Assembly (NCBI RefSeq): GCF_000696095.1
Contig: NZ_BAYX01000005.1
Location: 124,001-188,000 of the forward strand
Source: Rhizobium rhizogenes NBRC 13257
GTDB lineage: Bacteria; Pseudomonadota; Alphaproteobacteria; Rhizobiales; Rhizobiaceae
DNA: 64,000 bases
Direction: 5' to 3'
This document shows, piece after piece, positions 1 to 8,580 of this stretch. How positions within the stretch are numbered: position 1 is the stretch's first letter; every line of letters starts with the position of its first letter. The position numbers and the translations under genes are program-made. The notes beneath the pieces were generated by a model. It saw only the letters and a program-made list of their open reading frames with translations. It was not told the DNA's origin and did not search any database.

Positions 1-68
1 CTGCCTTTGACCTTATCGAACGGCACCCAGAGAAGACGCTCAAAGTCCAGCTCGCCTTCGACGCATGA
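1..68 (+). CDS. C-terminal end of a probable zinc-dependent alcohol/polyol dehydrogenase (partial)
   Basis: The reading frame beginning at base 3 is open and ends with TGA at 66-68. It encodes 21 residues, beginning AFDLIERHPEKTLKVQ and ending AFDA. This resembles the last strand and helix of medium-chain zinc dehydrogenases (sorbitol, threonine or idonate dehydrogenase type), whose C-termini often read like 'hPxKxLKVxLxF'. The gene begins left of the window and lies about 60 bases upstream of an amino-acid importer in the same direction. The call rests only on this short tail, so family and substrate are tentative. Confidence 0.45.
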   Translation, partial: AFDLIERHPEKTLKVQLAFDA

Positions 69-127
69 CCGTCACCGCATTCGTGCGGCGGAAGCATTCA
101 TTCTTGTTACCTTGGGAGGGTATATCC

Positions 128-937
128 ATGTTCTTGAAACGCGCATTTCTCGGTCTTCTCGGCGGTCTTGCCATCGTCGCATCCGTCTCTATGCCGGCTT
201 CTGCCGAATCCGGCAGCGTTCTTCAGTCGGTTCTGTCCAACGGCAAGCTTCGCATTGCCGTGCTCGGCAGCCTGCCGCCCTATTCGACGGTCGGCGCAGA
301 TGGCGTGCCGGTTGGCTATGACATCGACATCGCGAAAAAGCTGGCGGCGGCCCTGAAGGTCGAGCCGGAATTCGTCGTCACCGACATTCCGAGCCGCGTA
401 ACCTCGCTGCAGACAGGCAAGGTCGACGTGACCATCGCCGACTTCACCCGCAACGTCGAGCGCTCCACATCGGTTGCCTTCTCGAACCCCTATGTCGTGA
501 CCAACATGCGGCTGCTGGTGCCGGAAAGCGCGCCCTACAAGACGATCGAGGAGGCCAATGCCGCCAAGATCCGCGTCGCCATTTCGCGCGGCGGTACGGC
601 GGAGCGTGCCGTGCCGGCCCATCTGCCCAACGCCCAGATCGTCCGCTTCAATACACAGGCTGACGAGCTCAGCGCCCTGCTGTCCGGGCAGGTGGATGCC
701 ATGGCGGAAGACGATTTCTACAATCGCAAGGCTATCAGCGACAACCAGGGCAAGCTTCGCCAGGTCGACGGATCGCTCGCGCGAGCAGAGATTGCAATCG
801 GCGTTCCGGCAGGCGATGCCGACTGGTTGCGGGTCATCAATCTGTTCGTCGACCAGTTCAACGCTTCCGGCGACAACAAGGCTCTGTTCAATAAGTGGTT
901 CGGCTTCGAACAGCCGTCGCTACAGGCGCAGTACTGA
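128..937 (+). CDS. Amino-acid ABC transporter, periplasmic substrate-binding protein (SBP family 3)
   Basis: This 269-residue protein is the periplasmic receptor of a polar amino-acid importer. ATG 128 is chosen because it follows a GGGAGG Shine-Dalgarno sequence and opens a clear Sec signal peptide (MFLKRAFLGLLGG, cleavage near ASA-ES). The in-frame start at 65 would put 21 residues before the signal. After the signal come the family-3 landmarks: the NGKLRIAVLG strand, the PPYS and GYDIDIAKKLAAAL segment that binds the amino-acid backbone, then DVTIADFTRNVERS and FSNPYV. Two permeases and an ATPase follow in the same direction. Ligand class (amino acid or opine-like) follows from the family; the exact ligand cannot be read. 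Confidence 0.9.
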   Translation: MFLKRAFLGLLGGLAIVASVSMPASAESGSVLQSVLSNGKLRIAVLGSLPPYSTVGADGVPVGYDIDIAKKLAAALKVEPEFVVTDIPSRVTSLQTGKVDVTIADFTRNVERSTSVAFSNPYVVTNMRLLVPESAPYKTIEEANAAKIRVAISRGGTAERAVPAHLPNAQIVRFNTQADELSALLSGQVDAMAEDDFYNRKAISDNQGKLRQVDGSLARAEIAIGVPAGDADWLRVINLFVDQFNASGDNKALFNKWFGFEQPSLQAQY

Positions 938-944
938 TCCAATG

Positions 945-964
945 GGAGCGGCGTAAGCCGCTCC
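945..964 (+). other. Intercistronic stem-loop after the binding-protein gene
   Basis: A perfect 8-bp stem, GGAGCGGC / GCCGCTCC, closes a four-base GTAA loop seven bases after the stop codon of the binding-protein gene and before the permease gene. No T run follows, so it is more likely an mRNA-stabilising or processing hairpin that raises binding-protein expression over the membrane genes than a full terminator. Confidence 0.6.
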
Positions 965-998
965 TGCCATCCCGCGGAAAGAACCGGCGGAGAGGTTC

Positions 999-1673
999 AT
1001 GCATTATACACTCCAGTTTCGCAGCATTCGCGAATATCTGCCGCTGCTCTGGGATGCCGCTTACACGACGCTGTACCTGTCGGTCCTGGCGATCATCCTT
1101 AGCGTTGCCGTCGGCTGCGGACTGGCGATCATGCGCCGGAGCCAGAGCCGTTTCGCGCGCTTTGTCGCGGTCGCCTATATCGAGGTCATGCGGAATACGC
1201 CGCTTCTCGTCATTCTCTACATCGTCTACTTCGCGCTTCCCGCCATGGGGCTGCGCTTTTCCTCCTTCGCCGCCGCCTTGATCGGACTGACGCTGAACAG
1301 CGCCGGCTATATGGCCGAGATCATCCGCGCCGGGCTTGTCGCCATCGCCCACGGCCAGTTCGAAGCGGCGCGGGCGCAAGGGTTCAACCCTATCCAGACC
1401 TATCGGCATATCATCCTGCCGCAGGTGTTCCGCGTCATCTACGCACCGCTCGGCAATCAGGTCATAGCAGTCATCCTCGCGTCGTCGCTTGCTTCGGCGG
1501 TTGCTGTCGAGGATGTGGCCTCGTGGATGCAGACTGTCGGCTCCACCTCTTTCCGCTTCTTCGAGACCTTCCTGGTGGCCGCGGCCGTCTACCTCGTTCT
1601 CTGCCAGACGGTAAACCTCATTCGCCTCGCGATCGGCTGGATGCTTTTCAGGGATAATGGTGCGCGCCGATGA
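999..1673 (+). CDS. Amino-acid ABC transporter permease (HisM/GlnP family), first subunit
   Basis: This 224-residue inner-membrane protein belongs to the HisMQ/GlnP permeases of polar amino-acid importers. It has several hydrophobic segments, the N-terminal LPLLWDAAYTTLYLSV motif typical of the family, and the cytoplasmic EAA loop (FEAARAQGFNPIQTYRHIILPQ, in two parts around residues 124-145) that docks on the ATPase. The start is preceded by a GGAGAGG ribosome site. Its end overlaps the second permease by 4 bases, so the two are probably translationally coupled and form a heterodimeric channel. Confidence 0.9.
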   Translation: MHYTLQFRSIREYLPLLWDAAYTTLYLSVLAIILSVAVGCGLAIMRRSQSRFARFVAVAYIEVMRNTPLLVILYIVYFALPAMGLRFSSFAAALIGLTLNSAGYMAEIIRAGLVAIAHGQFEAARAQGFNPIQTYRHIILPQVFRVIYAPLGNQVIAVILASSLASAVAVEDVASWMQTVGSTSFRFFETFLVAAAVYLVLCQTVNLIRLAIGWMLFRDNGARR

Positions 1674-2347
1674 ACCACGACCTGCTTTCCTATCTGCCAT
1701 TGTTCCTGAAGGCAGCGGTACTGACGATCTGGCTGTCATGGCTGGCTCTGATGATCGGCGCTATCGCGGGTGGCCTCGTGGCGCTGGCGCGAACGTCCCG
1801 CTGGCTGCCGCTGCGCGTGCTGGCGCTGCTCTTCGTCGAATTCTTCCGATCCATCCCTATCCTGATCGTGCTGTTCTTTGCCTATTTCGGGCTACCAGTA
1901 ATGTTCGGCATCGATATCTCGACCTTCACGGCCGCGACCCTTGCACTGGCGCTTCACGCGACCGCCACGATGTCGGAGGTCATGCGAGCCGGCATCGAAA
2001 GCGTCGGGCGTGGCCAAAGGGAGGCGGCGCAGTCGTCCGGCATGACCTTTGGCCAGACGATGCAGCATGTCGTCGGACCGCAGGCGCTGCGGGTCGTCCT
2101 GCCACCCTCGGTCGGTGTCTATGTGACGACCCTGAAGGAATCGTCGCTTGCCTCGATCATCGGCTATGTCGAATTGACCAAGACCGGTCTTCTGGTGCGC
2201 GAAAGCACAGGCGGCGGCTTCGCGCCGCTGCTGATGCTCGGCGTCCTTTATTTCCTTATCAACTATGGAATCTCGCTGGCGGGAGGCGCGCTTGAGCGGC
2301 GCTACAACGTCGGAACGAAGCCCATGCTCGCGGGAGGCGGACAATGA
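1670..2347 (+). CDS. Amino-acid ABC transporter permease (HisM/GlnP family), second subunit
   Basis: A 225-residue membrane protein paralogous to the preceding permease, with the opening LLSYLPLFLKAAVLTIWLS, a FVEFFRSIPILI membrane helix and an EAA loop (QREAAQSSGMTFGQTMQHVV). It overlaps the upstream permease gene and the downstream ATPase gene by 4 bases each (ATGA junctions). The tight packing supports one transporter unit: receptor, two permeases, ATPase. Confidence 0.9.
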   Translation: MNHDLLSYLPLFLKAAVLTIWLSWLALMIGAIAGGLVALARTSRWLPLRVLALLFVEFFRSIPILIVLFFAYFGLPVMFGIDISTFTAATLALALHATATMSEVMRAGIESVGRGQREAAQSSGMTFGQTMQHVVGPQALRVVLPPSVGVYVTTLKESSLASIIGYVELTKTGLLVRESTGGGFAPLLMLGVLYFLINYGISLAGGALERRYNVGTKPMLAGGGQ

Positions 2348-3093
2348 CGCAGGCAGTTCTCGAATTTGACGGCGTGGTGAAGCGCTTCGGAAAGCGCACC
2401 ATTCTCGACGGTATTTCCATGCAGGTGCAGACGGGCGAAATCGTCTGCTTCATCGGCCCCTCCGGCACGGGCAAATCGACGCTGCTGCGCTGTGTCAACG
2501 GGCTTGAAGATATCCAGGGCGGAGAGCTCCGTTTCGAGGGCAGGCCGGTGCTCGCGCATGAGCGCGGGGCGATAACGGCTGTTCGTCGCCGGATCGGCAT
2601 GATCTTCCAGCATTTCAATCTCTATCCGCATCTGACGGCGTTGGAAAATGTCGTGCTCGCCTCGGTCGTCGTGCACAAGCAGGATCGAAAGACGGTCGAA
2701 GCGCGGGCAAAAGCGCTGTTCGAGCGGGTGCGTCTGTCCCACCGGATGAATGCCTATCCGGCGCAGATGTCGGGCGGCGAGCAGCAGCGCGTCGCCATCG
2801 CGCGTGCACTCTGCGCCGAGCCGCACATCCTGCTGTTCGATGAGCCGACCTCGGCGCTTGACCCGGAAACCGTGGGCGAAGTGCTCGGCGTGATGCGCGA
2901 TCTTGCTCGCGAGGGCCGCACAATGCTAGTCGTCACGCACGAAATCCGCTTTGCTGCGGATGTCGGTACGCGAATGATCTTCATGGATGAAGGCAAGATC
3001 GTGGAAGACCGGGAGCCTCGCGCGCTGATCGCTAATCCGGGCAGCGAGCGGGCGCGGCGCTTCCTCAGCACCATTACAGCAGAGGCGCATTGA
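2344..3093 (+). CDS. Amino-acid ABC transporter ATP-binding protein (GlnQ/HisP type)
   Basis: A 249-residue ATPase that powers the importer. It has Walker A (GPSGTGKST, near residue 39), a Q-loop (MIFQHFNLYPHLTALENV), the ABC signature ([15 protein letters not shown]), Walker B (ILLFDEPTSALDPE) and the switch histidine (VVTHE). The NLYPHLTALENV stretch is characteristic of the polar amino-acid subfamily. A GntR regulator starts four bases after its stop. Confidence 0.92.
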   Translation: MTQAVLEFDGVVKRFGKRTILDGISMQVQTGEIVCFIGPSGTGKSTLLRCVNGLEDIQGGELRFEGRPVLAHERGAITAVRRRIGMIFQHFNLYPHLTALENVVLASVVVHKQDRKTVEARAKALFERVRLSHRMNAYPAQMSGGEQQRVAIARALCAEPHILLFDEPTSALDPETVGEVLGVMRDLAREGRTMLVVTHEIRFAADVGTRMIFMDEGKIVEDREPRALIANPGSERARRFLSTITAEAH

Positions 3094-3097
3094 ACCG

Positions 3098-3775
3098 ATG
3101 ACCGTATCCCCAATCCGCCCCCGCATGAGCATCAAGGACCTCTACGACGTCCTCTATATGCGGATCCTGACCGGGGAACTCAGACCGGGCGCGGCGATTT
3201 CGGAGACGAAAATTGCCGACGAGGTGGGGTTGAGCCGAACGCCGGTTCGGCAGGTGTTTCAAAGGCTTGCCGATGCGGGTTTCCTTCTGGTGGTGCCGCA
3301 GGTCGGCACCTATGTCGCGCCCATCGAGATCAGTGCGGTTCGTGACGCGCAGTTCGTGCGCGAAATGCTGGAGTGCAGTGCCGTTGCCGAAGCCGCCACA
3401 TCGTCGGTTACAGACAAGGAAGCACGGCTCCATCGGTTTCTGGAGGACCAACGCCGGCTGATCGGCAAGGGCGATCATATCGGCTTTTTCCTGTCGGACG
3501 AGGCGATGCATCGGGCGTTGATGGAGATCGCCGGCCATCCCCACGTCTGGGGCATGATCGCCTCGGCAAAGGTTTCGCTGGACCGTCTTCGCTATCTTTC
3601 GCTGGAAAGGATCGATTGGCTGGAGATGATCTTTCGCCAGCACGAGGATCTGGTCAATCGCGTGGTTGCGGGCGATCCGGAAGGTGCGACCAAGGTGATG
3701 CAGGCGCATCTGCGCACCGCTTTCGCCGCCATCGAGCGCATCGCCGCCGAGAATGCGGATTTCTTCGCTGAGTAG
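3098..3775 (+). CDS. GntR-family transcriptional regulator, FCD (FadR) subfamily
   Basis: A 225-residue regulator with an N-terminal winged helix (ISETKIADEVGLSRTPVRQV, residues about 36-55) and a C-terminal all-helical FCD ligand domain (HFL.EDQ, DEAMHRALMEIAGHPHVW). FCD regulators usually sense the substrate of the pathway they control. Because the gene lies four bases after the importer's ATPase and is co-directional, it probably controls this importer and is co-transcribed with it. No operator could be confirmed upstream of base 128. The ligand is unknown. Confidence 0.85.
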   Translation: MTVSPIRPRMSIKDLYDVLYMRILTGELRPGAAISETKIADEVGLSRTPVRQVFQRLADAGFLLVVPQVGTYVAPIEISAVRDAQFVREMLECSAVAEAATSSVTDKEARLHRFLEDQRRLIGKGDHIGFFLSDEAMHRALMEIAGHPHVWGMIASAKVSLDRLRYLSLERIDWLEMIFRQHEDLVNRVVAGDPEGATKVMQAHLRTAFAAIERIAAENADFFAE

Positions 3776-3861
3776 CGGCGCGTTGCGCAAGTGAAGAGCG
3801 TGACGTAACAATCGATGGACTTCGAATCTTCGCCTCATCGATCCGCGAATATCTCTCCGCC

Positions 3862-4404
3862 ATGGACGAAACTCCGACACCGACACCGCGAATGCTCAGC
3901 TGGGCACGCAACTCGACGATCTATCGTCTTGAACGCAAGATGATGACCGAAAAACAGTTGTTTGATGCGATCACCAAAAAGGCGAAGCAGAAGTTCGAAG
4001 ACATCAGCGATGAGCAGATCAAGGCCGTTGCCGATTTCGCGGTCAAGTTCGCCTACGACCAGAATGCGCTCAACGACGTCTCCTATGCCGAGATCAGCAC
4101 GCGCTCGGCCGTGCGCTCCGGCAAATCGAAGAAGGCGATTGCCTTCAAGCTCGCCTCGAAGGGGATCGACAGCGAAACCGTAGTCGCAGCGCTGGACGGA
4201 GCGGACGATGCGCGCGCGGCCGTCATCTTCGCCCGAAAGCGCGGCTTTGGGCCATTCCGTCGTGGTGATCTCGATGAGAAGCGGAAGGCGAAGGAATTAT
4301 CGGCCTTCGCCCGCAACGGATTCAGCTTCGGGATTGGCAAGACGGTTTTCGATATGAGCTTGGAGGAGGCGGAAGAGCTGCTGAGTTCCTCGTCCGTTTT
4401 TTGA
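3862..4404 (+). CDS. recX: RecX regulatory protein
   Basis: A 180-residue basic helical protein with the RecX-type triple-helix repeats, including YAEISTRSAVRSGKSKKAIA, the KLASKGIDSETVVAAL segment and ARKRGFGPF. RecX binds RecA filaments and limits recombinase and SOS activity in the cytoplasm. It is a stand-alone gene here, not next to recA, which is common in rhizobia. The start at 3862 gives the N-terminal extension often seen in alphaproteobacterial RecX; an internal Met at residues 27-28 of the product is a possible shorter start. Confidence 0.85.
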   Translation: MDETPTPTPRMLSWARNSTIYRLERKMMTEKQLFDAITKKAKQKFEDISDEQIKAVADFAVKFAYDQNALNDVSYAEISTRSAVRSGKSKKAIAFKLASKGIDSETVVAALDGADDARAAVIFARKRGFGPFRRGDLDEKRKAKELSAFARNGFSFGIGKTVFDMSLEEAEELLSSSSVF

Positions 4405-4481
4405 GTGCGGCAACTCATTGAAGGTGACGCCCATGCCGGTTAGGGTCGCCGCCTTGACGTATCGGTTCCGTGGGGATTTGT

Positions 4482-5084
4482 GTGACAACAAGCATTCGAT
4501 TTTGTGTGTTGGCGATCGGCTTTGCCTTATTGCCAATGGTCGCACAGGCGGAATGGCAAGCGATCGAAAAGGTGCAGGCCTATGCTATCGCGGGTAAATC
4601 CGGCGCAGAACTCTATGATTCGATTGGCGAGCGCGGTCCGTTCCTTGGCGGTAAAACGAGGGCAATTGCCCATACCGATTTCAAGCTGACCTGGACGCGG
4701 AAATACGAGCCGCAGCCGGACGGCGCCTGTATGATCACCGTCAACATACCGAAGCTGATCATCACCTACACATTGCCGAAACCCTCTGCGCAACTGACTG
4801 GCGCGACCCGCAGGAGCTGGCAGCATTTCATTGCCGGCGTCGAAGCGCATGAGCGCGTGCATGGTGGGTTCATCAAGGACATGGTCAAGGAAATTGAAGC
4901 GATGAGCGTCGGTTTCTCCGTACCCAATGACCCGAAATGCAGCACGATCCGCGTCGAATTGACAAAGCGACTCGGCGAAATTTCCAAAAGCGAGCGGCAG
5001 CGAAACAGCGACTTCGACAAGGTCGAGTTCAGCGACGGCGGCAATCTCCAGCAGCTCGTGCTGAAACTGGTGAGAGAGCAGTAG
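4482..5084 (+). CDS. DUF922 family protein, predicted secreted zinc-dependent protease
   Basis: A 200-residue exported protein. GTG 4482 is chosen because it lies six bases after a GGGGA ribosome site and opens a good signal peptide (SIRFCVLAIGFALLPMVAQA, then EW). An in-frame GTG at 4470 is the alternative. The mature part holds an HExxH zinc-type motif (AHERVH, about two-thirds along) inside the GVEAHERVHGG context that defines the DUF922 family, annotated as predicted Zn-dependent proteases. The function is not established for the family. It follows recX with a 77-base gap; I see no functional link. Confidence 0.7.
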   Translation: MTTSIRFCVLAIGFALLPMVAQAEWQAIEKVQAYAIAGKSGAELYDSIGERGPFLGGKTRAIAHTDFKLTWTRKYEPQPDGACMITVNIPKLIITYTLPKPSAQLTGATRRSWQHFIAGVEAHERVHGGFIKDMVKEIEAMSVGFSVPNDPKCSTIRVELTKRLGEISKSERQRNSDFDKVEFSDGGNLQQLVLKLVREQ

Positions 5085-5104
5085 AAGCCGTCGCCGCTAT
5101 GAAG

Positions 5105-5144
5105 ACGGGAGTGCCTGCGCTGGACGCCCAACGCAGGATCCCGT
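5105..5144. terminator. Imperfect hairpin between convergent genes
   Basis: ACGGGA (5105-5110) pairs with TCCCGT (5139-5144), and inside it CCTGCG (5114-5119) pairs with CGCAGG (5132-5137), with small bulges on both sides. It lies between the end of the DUF922 gene and the end of the leftward GlcG-like gene, where a bidirectional terminator is expected. No long U run is present, so terminator function is only inferred. Confidence 0.35.
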
Positions 5145-5157
5145 GAGGCGGCGCCTT

Positions 5158-5577
5158 TTAAACCGCATCGGCTCCGATGGCGGCAAGGGCGGCGCGAGCG
5201 ACTTCGAAATCCTGATCCCCGGTGCCGGACCCCACGCCAATGGCGCCGGCAAATCGGCTACCGAAGCGGATGGGCAAGCCGCCCGGCAGATGCGTAACGC
5301 CACCCTGCGAAGCGATGCCGGCGGCCGTGCCGAATTCGAAGGACATCGTGCCTGTCGGAGCGTTGCTTGATGCCGCTGTCCGGGCTTTGGCACGCGCCGT
5401 ATGCATGCTCAGATACTTCGCGCCGTCCATCCGGATGCTGGCGATGGTCTCGCCGCTTGCGTCGACGATGAAGATGCATTGCGGTACGCCGATCTTCTCG
5501 GCATGTGCAATCGCGGCCACCAGCGCCTGCACCGCGCCGGAGTGGGATAGGGTCAAAGTTTCGCGCATGACGGACAT
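5158..5577 (-). CDS. GlcG/HbpS family (DUF336) protein
   Basis: A 139-residue cytoplasmic protein of the GlcG/HbpS fold. The start at 5577 is set by an AGGAG site nine bases upstream; the open frame continues further but would overlap the LacI gene. Family features are the N-terminal long helix (AVQALVAAIAHAEKIGVP), the IVDASGETIASIRMDGA hairpin, and the C-terminal VGVSG-like loop (FAGAIGVGSGTGDQDFEVAR). Relatives bind heme or cobalamin or accompany glycolate oxidase genes, but the biochemical role is unclear. It is transcribed divergently from the LacI regulator across a 250-base gap in which I saw no convincing operator. Confidence 0.8.
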   Translation of the reverse strand: MSVMRETLTLSHSGAVQALVAAIAHAEKIGVPQCIFIVDASGETIASIRMDGAKYLSMHTARAKARTAASSNAPTGTMSFEFGTAAGIASQGGVTHLPGGLPIRFGSRFAGAIGVGSGTGDQDFEVARAALAAIGADAV

Positions 5578-5829
5578 GGATTGGTCGCTCCTGTAATAAC
5601 AAATGCTTATCGCACTGCATCGATCCGCCCTAGCTAGACCGGGGTTCTCCCGATTGGCAATGCGAAGAAGCGTAGTCGTGCGAGGGAAATCCGGTGAAAC
5701 TGATGTTCCAGAACGGCATAAGCGCATCAGTTGAACGCATGTGTAGTTTGATATCGGAGCAGGCGGCTTGCTCCAACGATGACGTTTCGCCATTGTCGCC
5801 GGGCAGCGGCTGAGCCCTTTGGGGGAAAT

Positions 5830-6879
5830 GTGAAGACACCGGCGAGAATAGGAATCATGGAAGTGGCGCGGCTGGCCGGGGTTTCGGCGGCGACGGTGTC
5901 GCGCGTCCTGAACGACCGCACGGATGCGCGCATCAGCCAGGAGACGCAGGAGCGGGTCAGGGCGACGGCGCGCGAGGTCGGCTATGTCGTCAACCGGCTG
6001 GCAACTTCGCTCAGAACTCATCGTACCGGCGTCTTCGGCGCCATCGTCGGCAGCCTCTCGGGTCACTACCAGCCGCATCTGACCGGCTGCCTGCAGGCGG
6101 CTGCGCAGAGGCGAGGGATGGAATTGCTTGTCGCGCAGGCAAAAGCCGATGCCGGCGAGGTCGCGGGGCAGTTGCATTTGTTTCAGGATGATTTTTTCGA
6201 CGGCGTGGTCATGGTCACCGATCTGCCCGGCCATGAGGCGCTATGTGATCATCTCGACCGCATGGGCAAGGCGCATGTGACGCTTTGCGGCGGTCTTACC
6301 GGCTCGAAACCGGCGGTGCTGACCGATGAATGGCTCGGCATGCGTTTGCTGTTCGATCATCTGGTAGCGCTTGGACATCGTCGTATCTCCTTTGTCTATC
6401 GTGAAAGCCGGAGCGCTCTTCGCGATCGGCGGTCAATTTTCGGGGAGATGATCAGCGAAAGCGCGGGCGCGATCGAGGGCGGTGTCATTTCCTTTGAAAG
6501 AGATGAGGCGGCTCGGCAGACGTTTCGTCAGCTATTGGCGTCGCCTTTGACAGGGCCAACCGCTTTGATTTGCGGAAGCGACGGGCTCGCGATTGAGGTC
6601 GTGGCGGCATTGCGGGATATGGGGCTGACAATTCCTGATGATGTATCTGTCGTCGGCTATGACAATGTCCCCGATACGGCCTACTGGTCGCCGCCGCTGA
6701 CGACGGTGGCGCAGCCGACCGACCGCCTGTGCGAAGCCTCGCTCGATCTGCTCGTTGAGCTGGTGGGCCTTTCTCCGGAGGCTCGCGCCGCCACGCGGCC
6801 CATGCGGCTCGTTCCGCCGGAGCTTGTCATACGTGCGTCATCGGACGTCCCTAGTTTGCGGCAAATTCCTCCTGCCTAG
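5830..6879 (+). CDS. LacI-family transcriptional regulator
   Basis: A 349-residue repressor. GTG 5830 follows a GGGGGA ribosome site; ATG 5857 is an alternative but would cut close to the helix-turn-helix. The N-terminal DNA-binding helix reads IMEVARLAGVSAATVSRVLND, followed by the hinge helix region (NRLATSLRT). The rest is a periplasmic-binding-protein fold (GVFGAIVGSLSGHYQ, GSDGLAIEVVAALRDMG, PDDVSVVGYDNVPD). It directly precedes a peptide-type ABC operon whose promoter region holds a LacI-type palindrome at 6921-6940, so it is most likely the local repressor. The effector is unknown. Confidence 0.88.
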   Translation: MKTPARIGIMEVARLAGVSAATVSRVLNDRTDARISQETQERVRATAREVGYVVNRLATSLRTHRTGVFGAIVGSLSGHYQPHLTGCLQAAAQRRGMELLVAQAKADAGEVAGQLHLFQDDFFDGVVMVTDLPGHEALCDHLDRMGKAHVTLCGGLTGSKPAVLTDEWLGMRLLFDHLVALGHRRISFVYRESRSALRDRRSIFGEMISESAGAIEGGVISFERDEAARQTFRQLLASPLTGPTALICGSDGLAIEVVAALRDMGLTIPDDVSVVGYDNVPDTAYWSPPLTTVAQPTDRLCEASLDLLVELVGLSPEARAATRPMRLVPPELVIRASSDVPSLRQIPPA

Positions 6880-6920
6880 TTCGAAAGAGTAGTTTTCACG
6901 GCGGGGTGGCCTTTTTTCTT

Positions 6921-6940
6921 TTGCGCAAACGTTTGTGCAA
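6921..6940. promoter_or_regulatory. Putative LacI-family operator
   Basis: TTGCGCAAACGTTTGTGCAA is a 20-base palindrome with one mismatched pair and a central CG step, the layout recognised by LacI-family proteins whose hinge helices insert at a central CpG. It ends 22 bases before the ATG of the binding-protein gene, so a bound repressor would block initiation or early elongation. The LacI gene ends 41 bases upstream. Confidence 0.7.
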
Positions 6941-6962
6941 GCTTGAACCGGAGAGTCTGCCG

Positions 6963-8570
6963 ATGTCCGAGAACACTTTCAATGGCCTGAATACGGTCAT
7001 TACCCGCCGCACGACCTTGTTGATGGGAGCGGCTGCCAGCCTCTCGACCCTGATGCCGGTGCTGCCCGCCTTTGCGGACGATGCCGGCGACAACCGGCCC
7101 GAGCTTCGTATCGCCGTTCAGCTAAATCCGGTCTCGCAGGAGACTGTAGACGCGGCCAGCAACGTCGCTTTCCGCAACAATTACTCGATCCACGAAACGG
7201 TTCTTGCCCTCGACATGCGGGGGGACTTCTCGGTGAAGCCCAATCTCGGAACGTCGTGGACCTGGATCTCGCCGACCGTTCTGGAAATGAAGCTGCGTCC
7301 CGGCGTGATCTTCCATGATGGCCGCGAAATGACCGCCGAAGACGTGGCCTTCTCCTTCGGTCCCGAGCGACTGCTCAACAAGGATGCGCCGGGTTATCCC
7401 ACCTATCGCACCAGCTTCACCAGCCTCGATCATGTCGAGGTGGTCGACCCGCTGACGGTGCGCTTCGTCACCAAGTTTCAGGATCCGATCTTCCTGCAGC
7501 GCCTGGCATGCTATGCCGCCTCGGTCATCAGCAAGGACGCCTGGCAGAAGAATGGTGGGAACTGGACGACCTGGCGTCAGAAGCCGGTCGGCGCCGGTCC
7601 CTACAAGGTTGAGAGCTACACTGCCAACGAAAGCGTGATCCTTGTGTCCCACGACCAGGCGCTCCGCGGCAAGCCGGCCGCCAAGCGCGTGACCTTGCGC
7701 ATCGTGCCGGAAGTCTCCTCGCGCATCGCCGGTCTTCTCGCCGGTGACTATGACATCGTCACCGACCTACCGCCCGATCAGCTCTCCTCCGTCTCCGATA
7801 GCCCCGGCCACGCGATCGTCGGCGGCCCGGTTCCGAACCATCGCATTCTCTTTTTCGACAAGACCAATCCGGCATTGAAGGACCCGCGCGTCCGCCAGGC
7901 CCTGATCCTCGCCATCGACCGCCAGGCCATCGTCGATACGATCTGGAACGGCCGCACGCGGGTTCCGAACGGTCTGCAATTCGAGCTCTATGGCCCCGTC
8001 TATCTCAAGGATTATCCGGCCTATAAATATGACCCGGATCAGGCCATGCAGCTTCTGAAGGATGCTGGCTACAACGGTGAGGAAATCGAAGTTCGGTCGC
8101 AGAACAACTACTACGCGGCGGAAAATCCGGTCACGCAGGCCGTGGTCGCCATGTGGCAGGCCATCGGCGTCAATGCCAAGATGAAATTCGTCGAAGGCGG
8201 CAAGCTGTTCGAAGGCACGTCCAGCCGCGCAACCGGCAACTGGTCGAGCACGGCGCAGATCCCGGATCCCTTCATTTCCTTCTATACCCAGTTCGGAGCA
8301 GCCGGCAACCTGAACTCGTTCAAGATCTGGCAGAATGCCGATTTTGACGCTCTCGGCGCGAAGATGGAGACGGCGGTCGATCCAGCCGAACGCGCCAAGA
8401 TATTCCGCGACATGCTGCATCTGGCCGAATGGGAAGACCCGGCCGAAACGGTTCTGCATCAGAACGCTGTTTTCTTTGGCATCCGCAACGGCATAAAGTG
8501 GCAACCACTGCCGGCCTTCCAGATGGATCTGGGCGCAGGCAGCCTTTCCTTCGAAGAGCAGAAGAGCTGA
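6963..8570 (+). CDS. Dpp/Opp-type ABC transporter substrate-binding protein (SBP family 5)
   Basis: A 535-residue periplasmic receptor. ATG 6963 follows a GGAGAG site. The N-terminus carries a TRRTTLLMGAAA signal with twin arginines, so Tat export is possible, ending near PAFA-DD. Family-5 landmarks are LAPTSWTWISPTVLEMKLR-like text (here NLGTSWTWISP), GVIFHDGREMTAEDVAFSF, VGAGPYKV and the late RQALILAIDRQAIVDTIW. SBP family 5 binds peptides, but also opines, sugars and other solutes. The operon ends with a glycerophosphodiester phosphodiesterase, so the ligand may not be a peptide. Two ATPases and two permeases follow. Confidence 0.88.
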   Translation: MSENTFNGLNTVITRRTTLLMGAAASLSTLMPVLPAFADDAGDNRPELRIAVQLNPVSQETVDAASNVAFRNNYSIHETVLALDMRGDFSVKPNLGTSWTWISPTVLEMKLRPGVIFHDGREMTAEDVAFSFGPERLLNKDAPGYPTYRTSFTSLDHVEVVDPLTVRFVTKFQDPIFLQRLACYAASVISKDAWQKNGGNWTTWRQKPVGAGPYKVESYTANESVILVSHDQALRGKPAAKRVTLRIVPEVSSRIAGLLAGDYDIVTDLPPDQLSSVSDSPGHAIVGGPVPNHRILFFDKTNPALKDPRVRQALILAIDRQAIVDTIWNGRTRVPNGLQFELYGPVYLKDYPAYKYDPDQAMQLLKDAGYNGEEIEVRSQNNYYAAENPVTQAVVAMWQAIGVNAKMKFVEGGKLFEGTSSRATGNWSSTAQIPDPFISFYTQFGAAGNLNSFKIWQNADFDALGAKMETAVDPAERAKIFRDMLHLAEWEDPAETVLHQNAVFFGIRNGIKWQPLPAFQMDLGAGSLSFEEQKS

Positions 8571-8580
8571 GCCGTTCTCA

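Noticed and set aside
5578..6234. N-terminal extension of the GlcG-like protein on the minus strand
   Set aside because: It would run antisense through the promoter and start of the LacI gene and has no family similarity; the AGGAG-preceded start at 5577 fits.
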